DNA from: Cytidiella melzeri
Lineage: Eukaryota > Basidiomycota > Agaricomycetes > Polyporales > Irpicaceae
Direction: 5' to 3'
DNA length: 64,000 nt
NCBI GenBank assembly: GCA_022592445.1
Contig: JABYQR010000180.1
Span: 25,172 to 89,171 of the forward strand
Positions 33,228 to 44,105 of this stretch are shown here, one piece after another (the first letter of the stretch is position 1; each line of letters opens with the position of its first letter). The position numbers and the translations under genes are program-made. The notes under the pieces were generated by a model. That model made no database searches. It was not told the DNA's origin and saw only the letters and a list, made by a program, of their open reading frames with translations.

Positions 33228-33852
33228 CTACGACAACCTGGGAGGGGGTGGTGAATGTGGTAGGGCACCAGGGGGCGTTGGTGCTGGCGCTGGTACAGGC
33301 GTTGGGTTTGGGTTTGGGTTTGGCTTTGGTTTTCGCTTTGGTTTTGGTGTTGGTTTTCCACGGCCGCGTCTATCTCCTTGCGGCGATGTTTCCCACACAA
33401 CGCCACGTGCCGGAGGTCGAGGCAATGTATTCTTGCCTGTACGCTCTGTGATCATCGTCATCATCTCACGTACTCCAGCTAGAGGTGGCACGGCGCGTGC
33501 GTGCAGAACGGCAGTTGGTACGTCGTCGCGGGCGAAGGCCTGTTGACGTGCTTGATGTTGCTGGCCAGCAGCATTTGATCGGTCATTCAGACTGCAAGAG
33601 AAAGAAGAAATTTGTCAATCATCATACAATCCAAAGCACGAGTACCCACTGGAACTCCCCGTAGTCCGCTTCTAAGGCTCTCGTGGTGGGTGTAGGGACG
33701 GTGTCTTTCCCTGTGCTCAATCCCCCAAAGTTGTCAGGGTTGCCCAGGGGGACATTTGACCTTCTGCCGTGTGGCATGGCAGACACAGCCACGGTATGGA
33801 AAGAGCCGGTGACAATGGCGGAGAACAAAATGAGAGAGGTTGTGAATCGCAT
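33228..33852 (-). CDS. Small secreted Pro-rich protein
   Basis: Two exons, 33852-33650 and 33591-33228, joined GT-AG in frame, give 188 aa. The N-terminus is a textbook signal peptide: M-R-F-T-T-S, hydrophobic LILFSAIVTGSFHTVAV, cleavage likely after AVSA. The middle is polar and unrecognised. The C-terminal third is a Pro/Lys/Asn array (KPTPKPKRKPKP, then NP repeats and PAPAPTPP), coded by a TTGGTTT/TTTGGG-type microsatellite on the opposite strand. Low Cys content argues against a compact Cys-knot effector; a cell-wall or matrix-associated protein is possible (inference). A TATATAAA box on the minus strand near 34040 lies about 190 bp before the ATG. Confidence 0.6.
33297..33360 (+). repeat. 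TTTGGG/TTTTGG microsatellite
   Basis: Imperfect hexamer array (GGGTTTGGGTTTGGGTTTGG.. then GCTTTGGTTTT). It codes for the KP/NP repeat of the secreted protein on the minus strand. Not the fungal telomere unit TTAGGG. Confidence 0.8.
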
Positions 33853-34805
33853 GATGAGCAGACGTATAGGATGTTCAAGGGTGATGTTGAGAAGAGCTAG
33901 CTGCAAGACCATTAATAAAATGACCACCGACTCGGAGGTGAGTGCAACACAAACAACATTGTACTTACCGACCAGCGCCGAAGGGATGAAAAAAAAAGGA
34001 GAAATGGGGGGACTGAGGAGTGCAAGAATGATGGCAAGGGGATTTATATACTCTTATGGCTCATGCGCTGTGCTGTGCTGATGCGAAACAACACATGCAC
34101 AGCAGAGGCACACTAGCATGCTCAGGGCAGCTCCTTGTGACTTGGATGTGTTGATGTAGCAAAGGTGACGCTGTGTTGTCCAGTGCAAGTTCCTAACCAA
34201 CCCTGTAACATTACTTGAAATCTATGATGCATGATCACACAACGTGTCGGAGAATGTCTCCAGTGGCGAAGTCTCCGCCAAAGGCCGCAAGGCACTGCCT
34301 TGCATGGCGTACTCACCTGTAACAGTGTGGCCAGTAGTGTCTGGAGGCGTGCACAGCCAGTGACTTACATCAAGTAGTACAGCCCCGGCCCCGTGTGCAG
34401 CATTGCATGTTCTGAAACGGTACCTGAAAGGAGACACTGCTGGCTTAGCTCAGGGAGCTCAGTGTAGGGTTTTGAGACACATCGATAAGTGAGGCGTGAA
34501 AGGCTGAGGATGTATTATATTGAGATATCGAAGGTATACAAGTGACAAGTGAGGTATAAAGATAGGACTGGGGCGGATACTGCAGAGATTTAAAAAGCAC
34601 ATATGACACACAGCGTCCACAACGACTGCACTCAAGCAATCTTGAATCAAAACAAGAGATAGCACCCCTGAACCCGAAGCCAGTCGTCCTTGATACTCAG
34701 ACTACCGCGGCTTGCCCTTCGTTTCACGGTGCTTCTGTTGCTCCTCCGTGAGAGGAACGGCTGGGTTTTGAGTGCGCGGTACCAGCGCTAAGCGTCCTCT
34801 GCTCG
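33853..34805. other. Intergenic stretch
   Basis: Contains the promoter of the secreted-protein gene (minus-strand TATA near 34040). No further gene supported. Confidence 0.4.
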
Positions 34806-35168
34806 CTACTCGCTGGGGTGCATCTGGAAAACCATTCTGGTATGCCCACTCTGGTGTGTACGTGCGGTTTCCACTCGGGGCTGTTGAGGATGCTGCGTAC
34901 GATACGAGTGCTCAGGACCCTCCAACGTAGGAATGACAGGAACTGATTCCAGGGATGGGGATCGGGGCCTATAGTATCGACTGGGTGGACAAGGCAAGGC
35001 AGCAGCGGCCTGGTTGTCCGTACGACGGGCGTAGTATGTCTGCGCATTGTACTGCATAGTATGCATGACTTGTCCAGGAGCAGGTACCAGAATGTAGCCT
35101 GATTGCACAGGCGCTGCTATGATTGCTGCTGTGACTATTGGAGTCGAGGAGTATACAGGGTAAGCCAT
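34806..35168 (-). CDS. Small hypothetical protein
   Basis: 120 aa from the ATG at 35168 (M-A-Y-P-V-Y-S-S-T-P-I-V-T). Tyr/Pro/Gln-rich, with a mildly hydrophobic start (IVTAAIIAAP) and no clear domain. The minus strand has a TATAAA about 85 bp upstream (near 35253), which supports a real transcription unit. The unusual Tyr-rich MHTMQYNAQTYYARR segment has no family I know. A downstream exon is possible. Confidence 0.4.
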   Translation of the reverse strand: MAYPVYSSTPIVTAAIIAAPVQSGYILVPAPGQVMHTMQYNAQTYYARRTDNQAAAALPCPPSRYYRPRSPSLESVPVIPTLEGPEHSYRTQHPQQPRVETARTHQSGHTRMVFQMHPSE

Positions 35169-35261
35169 GGTAAGGTGAGCTCGAGGAGGGGAGAGGGGCA
35201 AGATAAAGCTCGGAGAATGATGCTACTGAAACGACCAGCACGCCCTTTATACTGTCTTCGC

Positions 35262-36775
35262 CGTACTGAGTCAGCGGCTAGCTGAAGGTACCTGGACAGC
35301 TATTGAGATATGGTTGAACACCGCGTGCATAGATGAGAAGAGCAAAACGGCTACTAACCAGGCGTTCGAAAACACGTTGCAGGAACCGAAGGCCGTGCCC
35401 TGCATTTCAGCAGGCAAAGAGTATGCTGTGTTAAGCTTCTCATAGCAAGGGAGTCCAATACACTTGGGTCGTGGTTTTTGACGTATAACAAGTGGCTCAC
35501 AAGAAGAAACGGTTGCTGCGCCATACAAACTGCAAAAAAAATCAATGCAGAAGTACGCAGAATGCAAGGACAGACCTCGGCGTGTACAAGTTGTCCAACA
35601 TCGTTGTTGCAGGCCATGACAAGGGCCTGCAGAGGCTGTATGTCGGGAACGTGGAAACCTGGTGTTGATTGTGGCGAGATTACGATAAAATATCTGGATC
35701 GACCGTGAGTAGCATCAATGTACGCGCATAAAATGGTAGCTACCTCACACCGGGCGTAAGATTCTCAGTCATGCACGCAGACTCGCTATTGCTACCACAT
35801 AACGGTTGCAACTGTCTTTCGCCATTCTTCACTGTAACTCCCCTATTAAACGCTGCTTTGCTATCCGCGTTGGTTTCCGTGTATGCGCTGTTCAAAGTGA
35901 GGGAGAGTGAGCAGAAGTGGTGGGGGTGCAAGATGTGGCGAGAGGACACAAAATTGGCACTGGCAGTCAAATGGCCAATCAGAAGTCGAGCTCCAAGCGC
36001 CTAATTGAAGAGGACCTCTTCCGAAAGTGGACGTCCATCACCCCGATGCGGCAAGTGCTCTTGATTCGTACATCATGTGACCAAGTTCAACAAACTCGAT
36101 CGCGACGCGTCGTGGGTCTATAAAGAGCACCGGGCTCGAAGCTGCTACTCCCCACAACCTTGCCCTCAAACCACCAACGTCTTCGACATCCTCGAGCTGT
36201 CATAGACCCTTGCGCTCAAAGCTTACTGCCTCTCGTGCTGGTCATGTTCTTCACCGTTGCCTCTTCAGCGCAGGACGCTTTACACCTCGTCAACAACATC
36301 GCCTTTGCTCGCAGCTTGATACTCGACACCTCTTGATGACCTTTACGACTCTTTACGACCAAATATGCTTACTCAACATTGAAGCACCGCCTTGACCAGG
36401 CCTTCGTCTCTTCGAGTCTGGCACTCGACTTCTCTGAGCGATCTAGCACTGTCATCTCGTGCTCTTCATATACGATAGTCCGCTGGCACGGACCCTCGAC
36501 TTGAAGCACCTGTCACTGCTACTATCCTGCCGAACCGCGTTTTCTTACCACCACCGCCTACACTGTGCACAAAACTCCTTGGCTCCTTAGATGTGAAACT
36601 TGACACGTCTCAACTACTTTAGCAACCTTACGAACCGTCACGACCATACACGCTGGCCCGAAGATGAAGCATGCATGAACTGTTCAAGTCTGGGACTGGA
36701 CTCCCTGGAATGATCTAGTCTCTTATGACCTCGACCTCCACATATCCGATACTCAGGCTGCTGGTCCGGCCAGAT
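35262..36775. other. Long non-coding stretch
   Basis: No gene supported. A TATAAAG at about 36119-36125 is followed by 600 bp of pyrimidine-rich sequence with CTCGAC-type words leading into repeat copy 2, so this may be the left part of the same transposable unit. Confidence 0.35.
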
Positions 36776-37650
36776 CCCTCGACAAGCATCCGTCAACTGC
36801 GCCAAACAGCTTTTCACTCACCGCCACCTCCTGTCTCCACTGCAGAATACTTTGTGGCTCCTTGAATGTTCATTTCGGAGGATTTCTCGGTAACGCGAGA
36901 TTGAGAATTGTCGCTGGGTGAGTTCGACATCGTACACGGCGACATTCCGCAGATCGTTTCTGACTTTCCGTGCTAGTCGCATATACCGTCACTCTCCCCT
37001 TCATTACAATCGCGGGACTGTGACTGGCAGAATCTCCCCTTGAAGCAAACATAACGCAAATACCAGCGATGAGTGTTGAGTCATGACCCACCTGTTACCT
37101 GTAAGTTGTAGCGAATTGATCCCCGACGACGACCATGCTAACCACCTTATGCGCAGCGCCTCTTGCGATAAGCGTCACGAAGCATACCCTTCTTTTCCTT
37201 CTGCTAGCCTTGGTCGTTCTGGAACACCAATCAGCTGGAATCTTTCTCCGGCGACTTGACGTCTTCCTCCGAGTCCCATCATCGTCTTGACGGACAAATT
37301 TACCTTCTTACACGCCGCTGGATTCACACGTACTGGAACTCGGTCTTCAATATGGTTTCGCAATCATTCTCGGACACTTTTCTTCTTCCCTTTCTCGCAG
37401 TATACATGCACTCGTTTTGTAGTAAATTGTGAGGCTGAAGTGCGAGCCATGGTGGAAGGGCCCATCTCCATGGCTCGCATTTTAGCATAGACTTCATTCT
37501 CCCAATTTCCTTCATTTTCTTCTTATGACAGAGCACAAGTTCGGTAGCTCACGGACTACTAGGGACTCTTATTTCTCTTTTCCTATCCATTATCTCCATT
37601 ACCTAGAGAACAAGTTCGGTAGATCATGGACTACTAGGGACTCTTCAATA
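36776..37650 (+). repeat. Dispersed non-coding repeat, copy 2
   Basis: Same orientation and start word as copy 1 (9346). It lacks the MITE and shows the empty TA site at 37005-37006. It has an additional segment at about 37050-37195 absent from copy 1. The hairpin arms are at 37441-37452 and 37468-37479, followed by ACAAGTTCGG units. Confidence 0.8.
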
Positions 37651-37793
37651 CTCGGTTTCGATTGGCACTTATATACTCTCCTCAGTCCCACACACGAGCA
37701 CTTTCTGCGATTATGTGACTGATTCCACCTGCGGAGTACCACAGTGAGCAGTAAGTAATCAGGTTAGACCATTCAGCTAGGACAAAGTTGAGT

Positions 37794-39055
37794 CTACAGC
37801 ACAATCTTGCTGCCCTCACGGATACTGGTGAGGGCAGCATCCAAAACGCGATAAATATCCGCCCCGCTTTCCAACGAGTCATACTTTCCATTATCCTGGC
37901 CTTTGGAGAACTCCAACCAGGCCTTCCCTGTATTTCCCAGAGTTTTGTCCAACTCTGTCTCCTCTACCTCCACCTTCTCGCCGTTCAGGTACACAAGCTT
38001 CTCATGTGTAGAGATATGAGCCCCGGGCATGTCTTTGGTAGATTTGACCTCGATGATGCCGTCTTCGCCATAGATCACCCATCGGAAGGGATCGTCGACG
38101 GAAGGCCCGCCTTGGCAATGTATATTGACGACGATGCCATCGTGTTCTGGGACACGGCCCTTGAGGGTACCGCTAATGACAACCTGATCATGCGTCGTCT
38201 TGTTCGTGATAGGCTCTCCGACGAGTTTCCCTGAAGCCATGTCGATGACGTGGGCGGTAGGGATACGAATCGCACCTGTTGCGCTAACTTCGGCGAACGT
38301 CCCGAGGACGTCCCTCAGGCTGAAGAGGAAGTGGCCGATAGGGATAGTGATGATGGTGACACCTACAATAGGAGAGACAACGTGAGTGCGGCTACAACGG
38401 ATATTATGGTGGGTTCCGCTGACCTTTGTCGATATCAAAAACGTAGTCGTACGACGGAATTGTGATTTTGCCGAAAAATGGGCCGGAAGTATTCTGAAGA
38501 ATGAACGTCAGTGAGTAACATCCCCTCGCATGAGCGTAGTATGACTCGTTCACTAACCAGCGTAGTAGACAGAACCTTGCCAATCTTGCCAGAATCGATG
38601 ATCTCCTTGACCTTTCTGACATAGGCAGCGTATACGCTTTGTGCAGCCACCATCGACTGTACTCCTTTTTCCTTCGCAGCCAGAGCTATACGTAATGTCT
38701 CATCGAGGTCTCTGCCCGGCGTCCACTCCATGAAAACCTTTTTGCCTGCCTCGATCGCAGGCATGACGGCGTCGTAGTGGTCGGGAACCTTCACGCTGAC
38801 GACGACCATGTCCACCTCGGGGTCGTGGGCGATGTCCGTCGGGCCTTGCTTGTCATAGTACCCTTTGACGGTACGACCGGCGAGCGGCGAGTACTTTGCG
38901 ACTGCTGCCTTGGCTGACCGCTCAGAGGAGGTGCAAAGCGCGGTGAGCGTGTACTTGTCTGCGAGGAGAGGGTGAAAGATGGGTGGAATGAGGTCTGTGG
39001 CGGCCCATCCTCCTTTGGCGGAAAGGCCAATAACGCCGAGTCTAATGGGTGCCAT
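37794..39055 (-). CDS. Gfo/Idh/MocA-family oxidoreductase, Gal80-like
   Basis: Exons 39055-38558, 38493-38424 and 38362-37794 give 378 aa in frame. The N-terminal Rossmann fold shows M-A-P-I-R-L-G-V-I-G-L-S-A-K-G-G-W-A (G-x-G-x-x-G variant). Then come ALCTSSERSAKAA, DPEVDMVVVSVKVPDHYDAVMPA and AGKKVFMEWTPGRDLDE. The last two are the family motif region, with EW where active dehydrogenases usually have EKP. Loss of the catalytic Lys motif is the pattern seen in Gal80-type regulators, so a sensor or regulator is as likely as an enzyme. The C-terminal substrate domain (VYLNGEKVEVEETELDK..) looks complete. Intact and single-copy here. Confidence 0.8.
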
Positions 39056-39535
39056 CGTTGCAGGAGGTGTTGGTAAGTCTGCGAGTGCTTTGGTATTTCT
39101 GTCAATATTGTAGACGTACTTTCTATATGCTCCAGGATAGACAGCACAGCATAATCTATCAGTTGTGAAGCCGAAGACGCGACAATGTCACCGGCGGAAT
39201 GGCGCTGATGATGGTACATGACTGGTGGAAGCCTGCAAGTTTGTAACTTAGTACCATCACTTGGTCCAAGTCCGCTTGGTCGGTTCACCGACGTTGTCGG
39301 TCAATGACCAACATGAGAAGAGGGCGCCCGCGCAGTGATTTTGCGGGTAGCAACACTGACAGCGGTGTGTCTGCTGCAGCACGACAATGCGCGTACGGCC
39401 GGCAGTAGGGTGTACGTGTTCATGACGTCTGATGCCAGACTGAGTTCTTCGAATGGGCATCGTAGGGAGAGACAGTGCGGCTTTGCTTGATTTCCAGAAT
39501 CAAGGGTCGTCAAGTAGTTGCGCGAGCAGTGGTAG
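39056..39535. other. Intergenic stretch upstream of Gal80-like gene
   Basis: No gene recognised. Short words near 39240 (ACTTGGTCCAAGTCCG) recur near 39955, bracketing repeat copy 3. Confidence 0.35.
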
Positions 39536-39539
39536 CCTG

Positions 39540-39925
39540 AGAACCATGTTTAAGTCGGTGAGAGAGTCGGACGAAGCACGGCCTTGTCTTCCGTCTCCCA
39601 GTTGTGGGTCGTTCTGGAGAACGTTCGATAATCAGTTTGACTCTTTTTTTTCCCGCCGACTTGGATGTCATCCTCCTACCGACGCGTACGCTGCATCAAC
39701 TTGGACACGTACTGGGACTTGGTCTCGTGAGACCAAACTTGGCCTCATGATCAGCTTCGGACACTTCACCTCCTCTTTTTCTTCTTTTCGTGTACTCGTT
39801 TCGGAGTTGAGGTGCGAGCCATGGTGGAAGGGCCCACGACCGTGGCTCGCATTCCAGCACCGACTTCCGTGTTTCCATTTTTCTGCGGTGTCGTTCTAGC
39901 ACAAGTCCGGTAGTCTACGGACTAC
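39540..39925 (+). repeat. Dispersed non-coding repeat, copy 3 (partial)
   Basis: Shares the CCTACCGACGCGTACG, ACGTACTGGGACT and hairpin segments with copies 1 and 2 but is more diverged. The hairpin right arm is CCGTGGCTCGCA, which keeps pairing through a G-U wobble. Flanked by related words ACTTGGTCCAAGTCCG and TTTGTCCAAGTCCG. Confidence 0.7.
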
Positions 39926-39929
39926 ATGG

Positions 39930-41141
39930 AAGTAAGCAGCTTAGCACCAAGTAGTTTGTCCAAGTCCGAGTTCGCTTGGTAGGTGAACCGGCCTTGGCCA
40001 ATGACTAACCTGGAACGAGGGCGTCAGCACAGTGACTTTGCAAACACAACAGTATACGTGTTGACGGCTGGTGGCATGCCGTCTGATACAGGACTCTTTG
40101 CCCCTGTCGCTCATTTTCGCAGGTCCTGGCTCGTGGACGTTTCACAAGCGCGGTACAAACAAACTGCAAGTACTCACAGTACACAGAACTCTTGGCATGT
40201 TTCAGGTTGCACGTTTGGAATGCTTGCACTGAGAGATTCGATTGTTATTGGTGACACACTGTGCACTCTACTACTTACGACACGATCGGAGACTGGCGAC
40301 AACTGTAAGGACTAAGCGCCTTCCATCAGATCCGGACGCCACAAAGGTACGGAAGGAACGAGTTCCTCACCCTCGTGTTCTGGGAGATCGGGTGGCATCC
40401 AATACCACCACCTCGACTTGACTCGCCTCACCTCGTGTACCGTCTCATAACAAATATCTTTCTTCGTTCGCGCTCGTATGCCACTCATCCTCGCACTCTC
40501 GCCACTCCCCTCTAGCGCCAAGGCACTCGACGACACTCGTGTTTCTCATTCATACCGTTTACCTCTTTGTAAGTACATACTCGTGTTTCTTTACTTTGTA
40601 AAAACCCCTACTCGTAGTTACCTCGCCTCCTTCATATGCCACTAACTTGGGTAATTGTAGATTACCGCTCGTTGTATATAAGTAGTACGATGTAAGGGGA
40701 GAAAAGCCAAAGAACTTCGAATCGACTATCATTCCTACTCACTCTGTTCGACTCTCGAAGACTCTTCTCGTGTTTCTCACCGCTTCCCGACGATAACCGC
40801 GCTTCCCAGCTCTATCTCGCCGAGAACGCACCGAGAACTCACAACAACCTAGAGGACCCAAGGATGCTCCGGGGTCTTGAAAAGTACTGTAGAATAAAGC
40901 AATGATAAGTGGTGCACATCGACGTGTCAGAGGGGTACAACATACCGGCGCACATCAATTGAGCTATTCGTGTAACCAGTTCAAGGTCGGCGTAAAGGAG
41001 AGAATGCGCTGTGTGGTTGTCAGCCAAGCTCCGCATCCCCACACATCTTCAGACCCAGTCAAACAGCCTCGAGTGGGCCAGCAAAGGAAGAGACTTGTCA
41101 GTGTTGGTGGACTCTGAGTTGAACCAGAACTTTAAGTATTG
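39930..41141. other. Non-coding stretch left of the MULE
   Basis: No gene supported. A TATATAAG near 40674 followed by CT-rich sequence ending ACTCACAACAA (about 40850) resembles an LTR 3' half, but no internal region or partner is seen. Confidence 0.3.
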
Positions 41142-41150
41142 AATATTGGA
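41142..41150. repeat. MULE target-site duplication, left
   Basis: AATATTGGA, identical to 52090-52098. Confidence 0.95.
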
Positions 41151-41291
41151 ACTTGAGGATAATCTCCCACCATTTTCTCGTCGCCTTTGAAAGTCCGCGC
41201 GATAGGCGCCGTCGGCGATTGCAGAGCAGATCTCAACGAGCGGCGGGGCGTAGGTACTGTAAGGTACGGTAGCGGACGTTGTCACACGTGT
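41151..41291 (+). repeat. MULE left terminal inverted repeat
   Basis: Matches the reverse complement of 51949-52089 from the outermost base. Differences: two scattered changes in GATTGCAGAG against GATCGCAGGG and a small cluster at GACGTTGTC against GACTTCATC. Confidence 0.93.
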
Positions 41292-41540
41292 ATAGCGTCG
41301 TCGTAATCAATGTTAGTAAATGAGAAAGTTTGTGCCTCGACACGTCGTTTCTTCAGTTTGCTAATGGACTTTTGCGGCGCTACTCATGGACTTCACCCCT
41401 ATTGGACATTCTTTTGTCTCCTGTCTCATGACTCCTTTGTAGTATGATCGCATCTTTTGTTTCATCACGCGGACACTGCCTCGTTGCCAGCTTCCTTGTA
41501 GTATATAACCCTTTCACCCTGGTTCTCTACTCCTCCATTG

Positions 41541-41715
41541 TGCTCTCATCTTTGCACCTGGAGTGAGTATTCCCCTATTGCTCTTGCATTATGTTGTATG
41601 CTCATATGCCTTTTACCTAGTTAACTCGTCTCCGTGTGTACTAGGTACATTCTATATTCACATTGTGCTCTCATCTTTGCACCTGGATTAACTCGTCTCC
41701 GTGTGTACTAGGTCC
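41541..41715 (+). repeat. Duplicated blocks in MULE 5' leader
   Basis: The words ATTGTGCTCTCATCTTTGCA and TAACTCGTCTCCGTGTGTAC each occur twice, in a partly shuffled order, between the TATATAA box (about 41502) and the transposase ATG. Confidence 0.75.
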
Positions 41716-43573
41716 CTACAGTCTGCAGTGGGTTTACGACAGCGCATCCACTCCTGCCTAAGTGACTACGTTCTCTCAACTCGTCATTATTTGCTACACT
41801 ACTGAGGCCTACTGTATGCTATGGACCAAGCAGGCCAACGTTGCGGTAAGTGCAAGGCCTGGAAGCCATTCGACCAGTACAAGATACGCACCCGCAATGC
41901 TCACAATGGCAAAATTGGCGAGCACACGTCTAAGTGTGAGGCGTGTATGACAGCCAAAGCAGCGTGGGCCCAGGAGAAGTACAGAAACAATAAACGGAAA
42001 TGTCAGAACAATGAGGACGACTTTGCTGAAGGATGGCAGCTGGATTCTGATGCAGCCACGGTGTTATTCGGGACTTTTCTGTCAGATGTGGCGCACAATG
42101 CCGAGAAGGGAGAAGTTGACAATAGTTGCTCATTTCACCTCGGAGCGCGCGTGGAATGTGATAATGAAGATGTTCTGAAATGGGAAGGAGAGGCACGAGC
42201 GAAACAGGTTGCTAATTTGGTCGAGCAGAATACTTTATGGCATTGGTCGTACGTAAATCTAAATTCACACTCGCCGCTTGTGCTGAATGGGAAATAGGTA
42301 TGAGCGAAAGTACATCCGTAGAAAAATGGGCGGAACTGTGTACTCGTTCAGTTGCGCACAGTCCGAAGAGCGAGAACACAAGGCGAAGGTACCAAAAGGC
42401 AAGAATCGCGATACTGAGCGCATGCAAAGGTTCCCATGCAATGGGTGGCTTCACATCACTATCCTTGAGGGCCGTGACATGATAATCAAGATCAAGCACC
42501 TTTGTCATCATGTCTCTTACTTCCCTATCGGGCTGCCGGACAATTGGAAAACCTGGATTGAAGCTAATGCTTCAAAGATGCTTCCTGGTCAGGTATGTAA
42601 TTATATCTCTTTGATTATATTGGTCTTACACTTCTTTAGATGTGGCCACATATTCTGTTGGAGGAATGTGCCGGCTGTCCGGCCTCTGAAGTCAACTTAG
42701 CGTTTAGTGAAAAGGCCGTACGGTATCATTGGCTGAAGCTTAGCCGTGACAGGTGGCGGCTAGATCCAGATCCCATTGTATCTGCCCGGAAGTTTGTCAC
42801 TGAACGTGGGAGGGAGAATATGATCAGTTTGCTAGATGTAGAAGCTGCACCCAACACAACGGTACTGGCCTTTCAGGTGACGGATTTTATGCAGGCTTGG
42901 GCAAAAAATACGTGAGATCTTGCAATGGATTCGACATGTGAGTATGAGCGGTGTATGTTATGTTTTGGAACTCATTTTGGCATACCAGGGAATACAAACC
43001 GTGGAAATTTCGAGCTTTTCGCTGCAGTTGCCGGTGCTAAGGGGTCTGGTGTACCGCTGGCGTATTGCCTTATTCAAACCACTCCCGAAGCAGCTGTCAG
43101 TGCTAAGGAGCTCAATCTAATGCGTTTCTTACATCAGCTCAGGGCTCGCGGGGTTAATCCAGAGTTCACTCTGTCAGATAAAGATTGGTTGGAAATCAAC
43201 GCAATGAGGACTGTTTGGCCGAACGCCAAGCATCAGCTATGCTTCTGGCATGCTCTCCGTGCAATGAAACAGAGGTTATGCAAGAGCGGAGCCACTCCTG
43301 GTGCATACAACTGGGTGGAGGCAAAAAGGGAGTTTTTGTTTGTGAGCTCAAGATTCGTGCCCATTGCGCAACAGGACCCTGTATATCCGGTAAGAATGTA
43401 TTGGTCTCGTGTCAGTCAGATCTAATATATATGTCCAGATTGCTCCGCCACCTGAGGTACCAAAGTATTGGGTCAGTATACTACGCAACGGCCGACCTGC
43501 GCCCATCACCCCTGCACTCCCAACAATTTGAATTCCGCCTATTGGAAGAATTCCTGCGCCTGCTTTTGACATG

Positions 43574-43578
43574 GATGA
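43574..43578. repeat. gypsy target-site duplication, left
   Basis: GATGA, identical to 50771-50775. Confidence 0.95.
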
Positions 43579-44087
43579 TGTCAAGAGCACAACCAAACTC
43601 TATGAAGAGCGAGGAAGTGACGACAAGGGGGGAGGAACGACGAGCGGACTCGCGTGGACGATGACGACAGGGATAATGATGATGAGGAAAGAGGGAGATA
43701 CGACGCCGAGGGAGTAGCTAACAGTGAGCTAAAGACCAGGTTATATTAGTACTGTGAAGGACTAGGTACAAGGTGGACGTCACCTAAAGACCAGGAGGTA
43801 GAATCTGAGGTCTTTAGGGAGCTACAGGGTGGGTTTATATACATCTCAGACAAGGACCCCTGGTACCGGGTCTGTACTCCTAACACTGCCGTGGGAATGT
43901 ATGGTGTGCTATGGTGTGATGTTCTACAATGTTCCAGCACCTTCTATGATCATGTGACCAGTCTGTCACATGCACTTGATCACATGCAGTAGCCATGTAC
44001 CATCAATAAGATAAGATAAGGAAATTGAGAAGGTAGGATAACGAAAATAAAAGGAAAAGAAAGGAAAAAGTGTGCATGGCCGTGACA
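43579..44087 (-). repeat. 3' LTR of nested gypsy
   Basis: 509 bp, same length as its partner. It lies at the pol end, next to the polypurine tract. Contains a TATATA box on the minus strand (near 43837). Confidence 0.95.
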
Positions 44088-44105
44088 TTACCCCCCTCCT
44101 AAAGG
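44088..44105 (-). other. Polypurine tract of nested gypsy
   Basis: On the minus strand CCTTTAGGAGGGGGGTAA abuts TGTCACG, the LTR start. The pol stop TAG lies inside it. Confidence 0.85.

Noticed and set aside
33297..33340. TTTGGG array as an interstitial telomere
   Set aside because: Unit is not TTAGGG, the array is short, imperfect and in frame with a secreted-protein gene.
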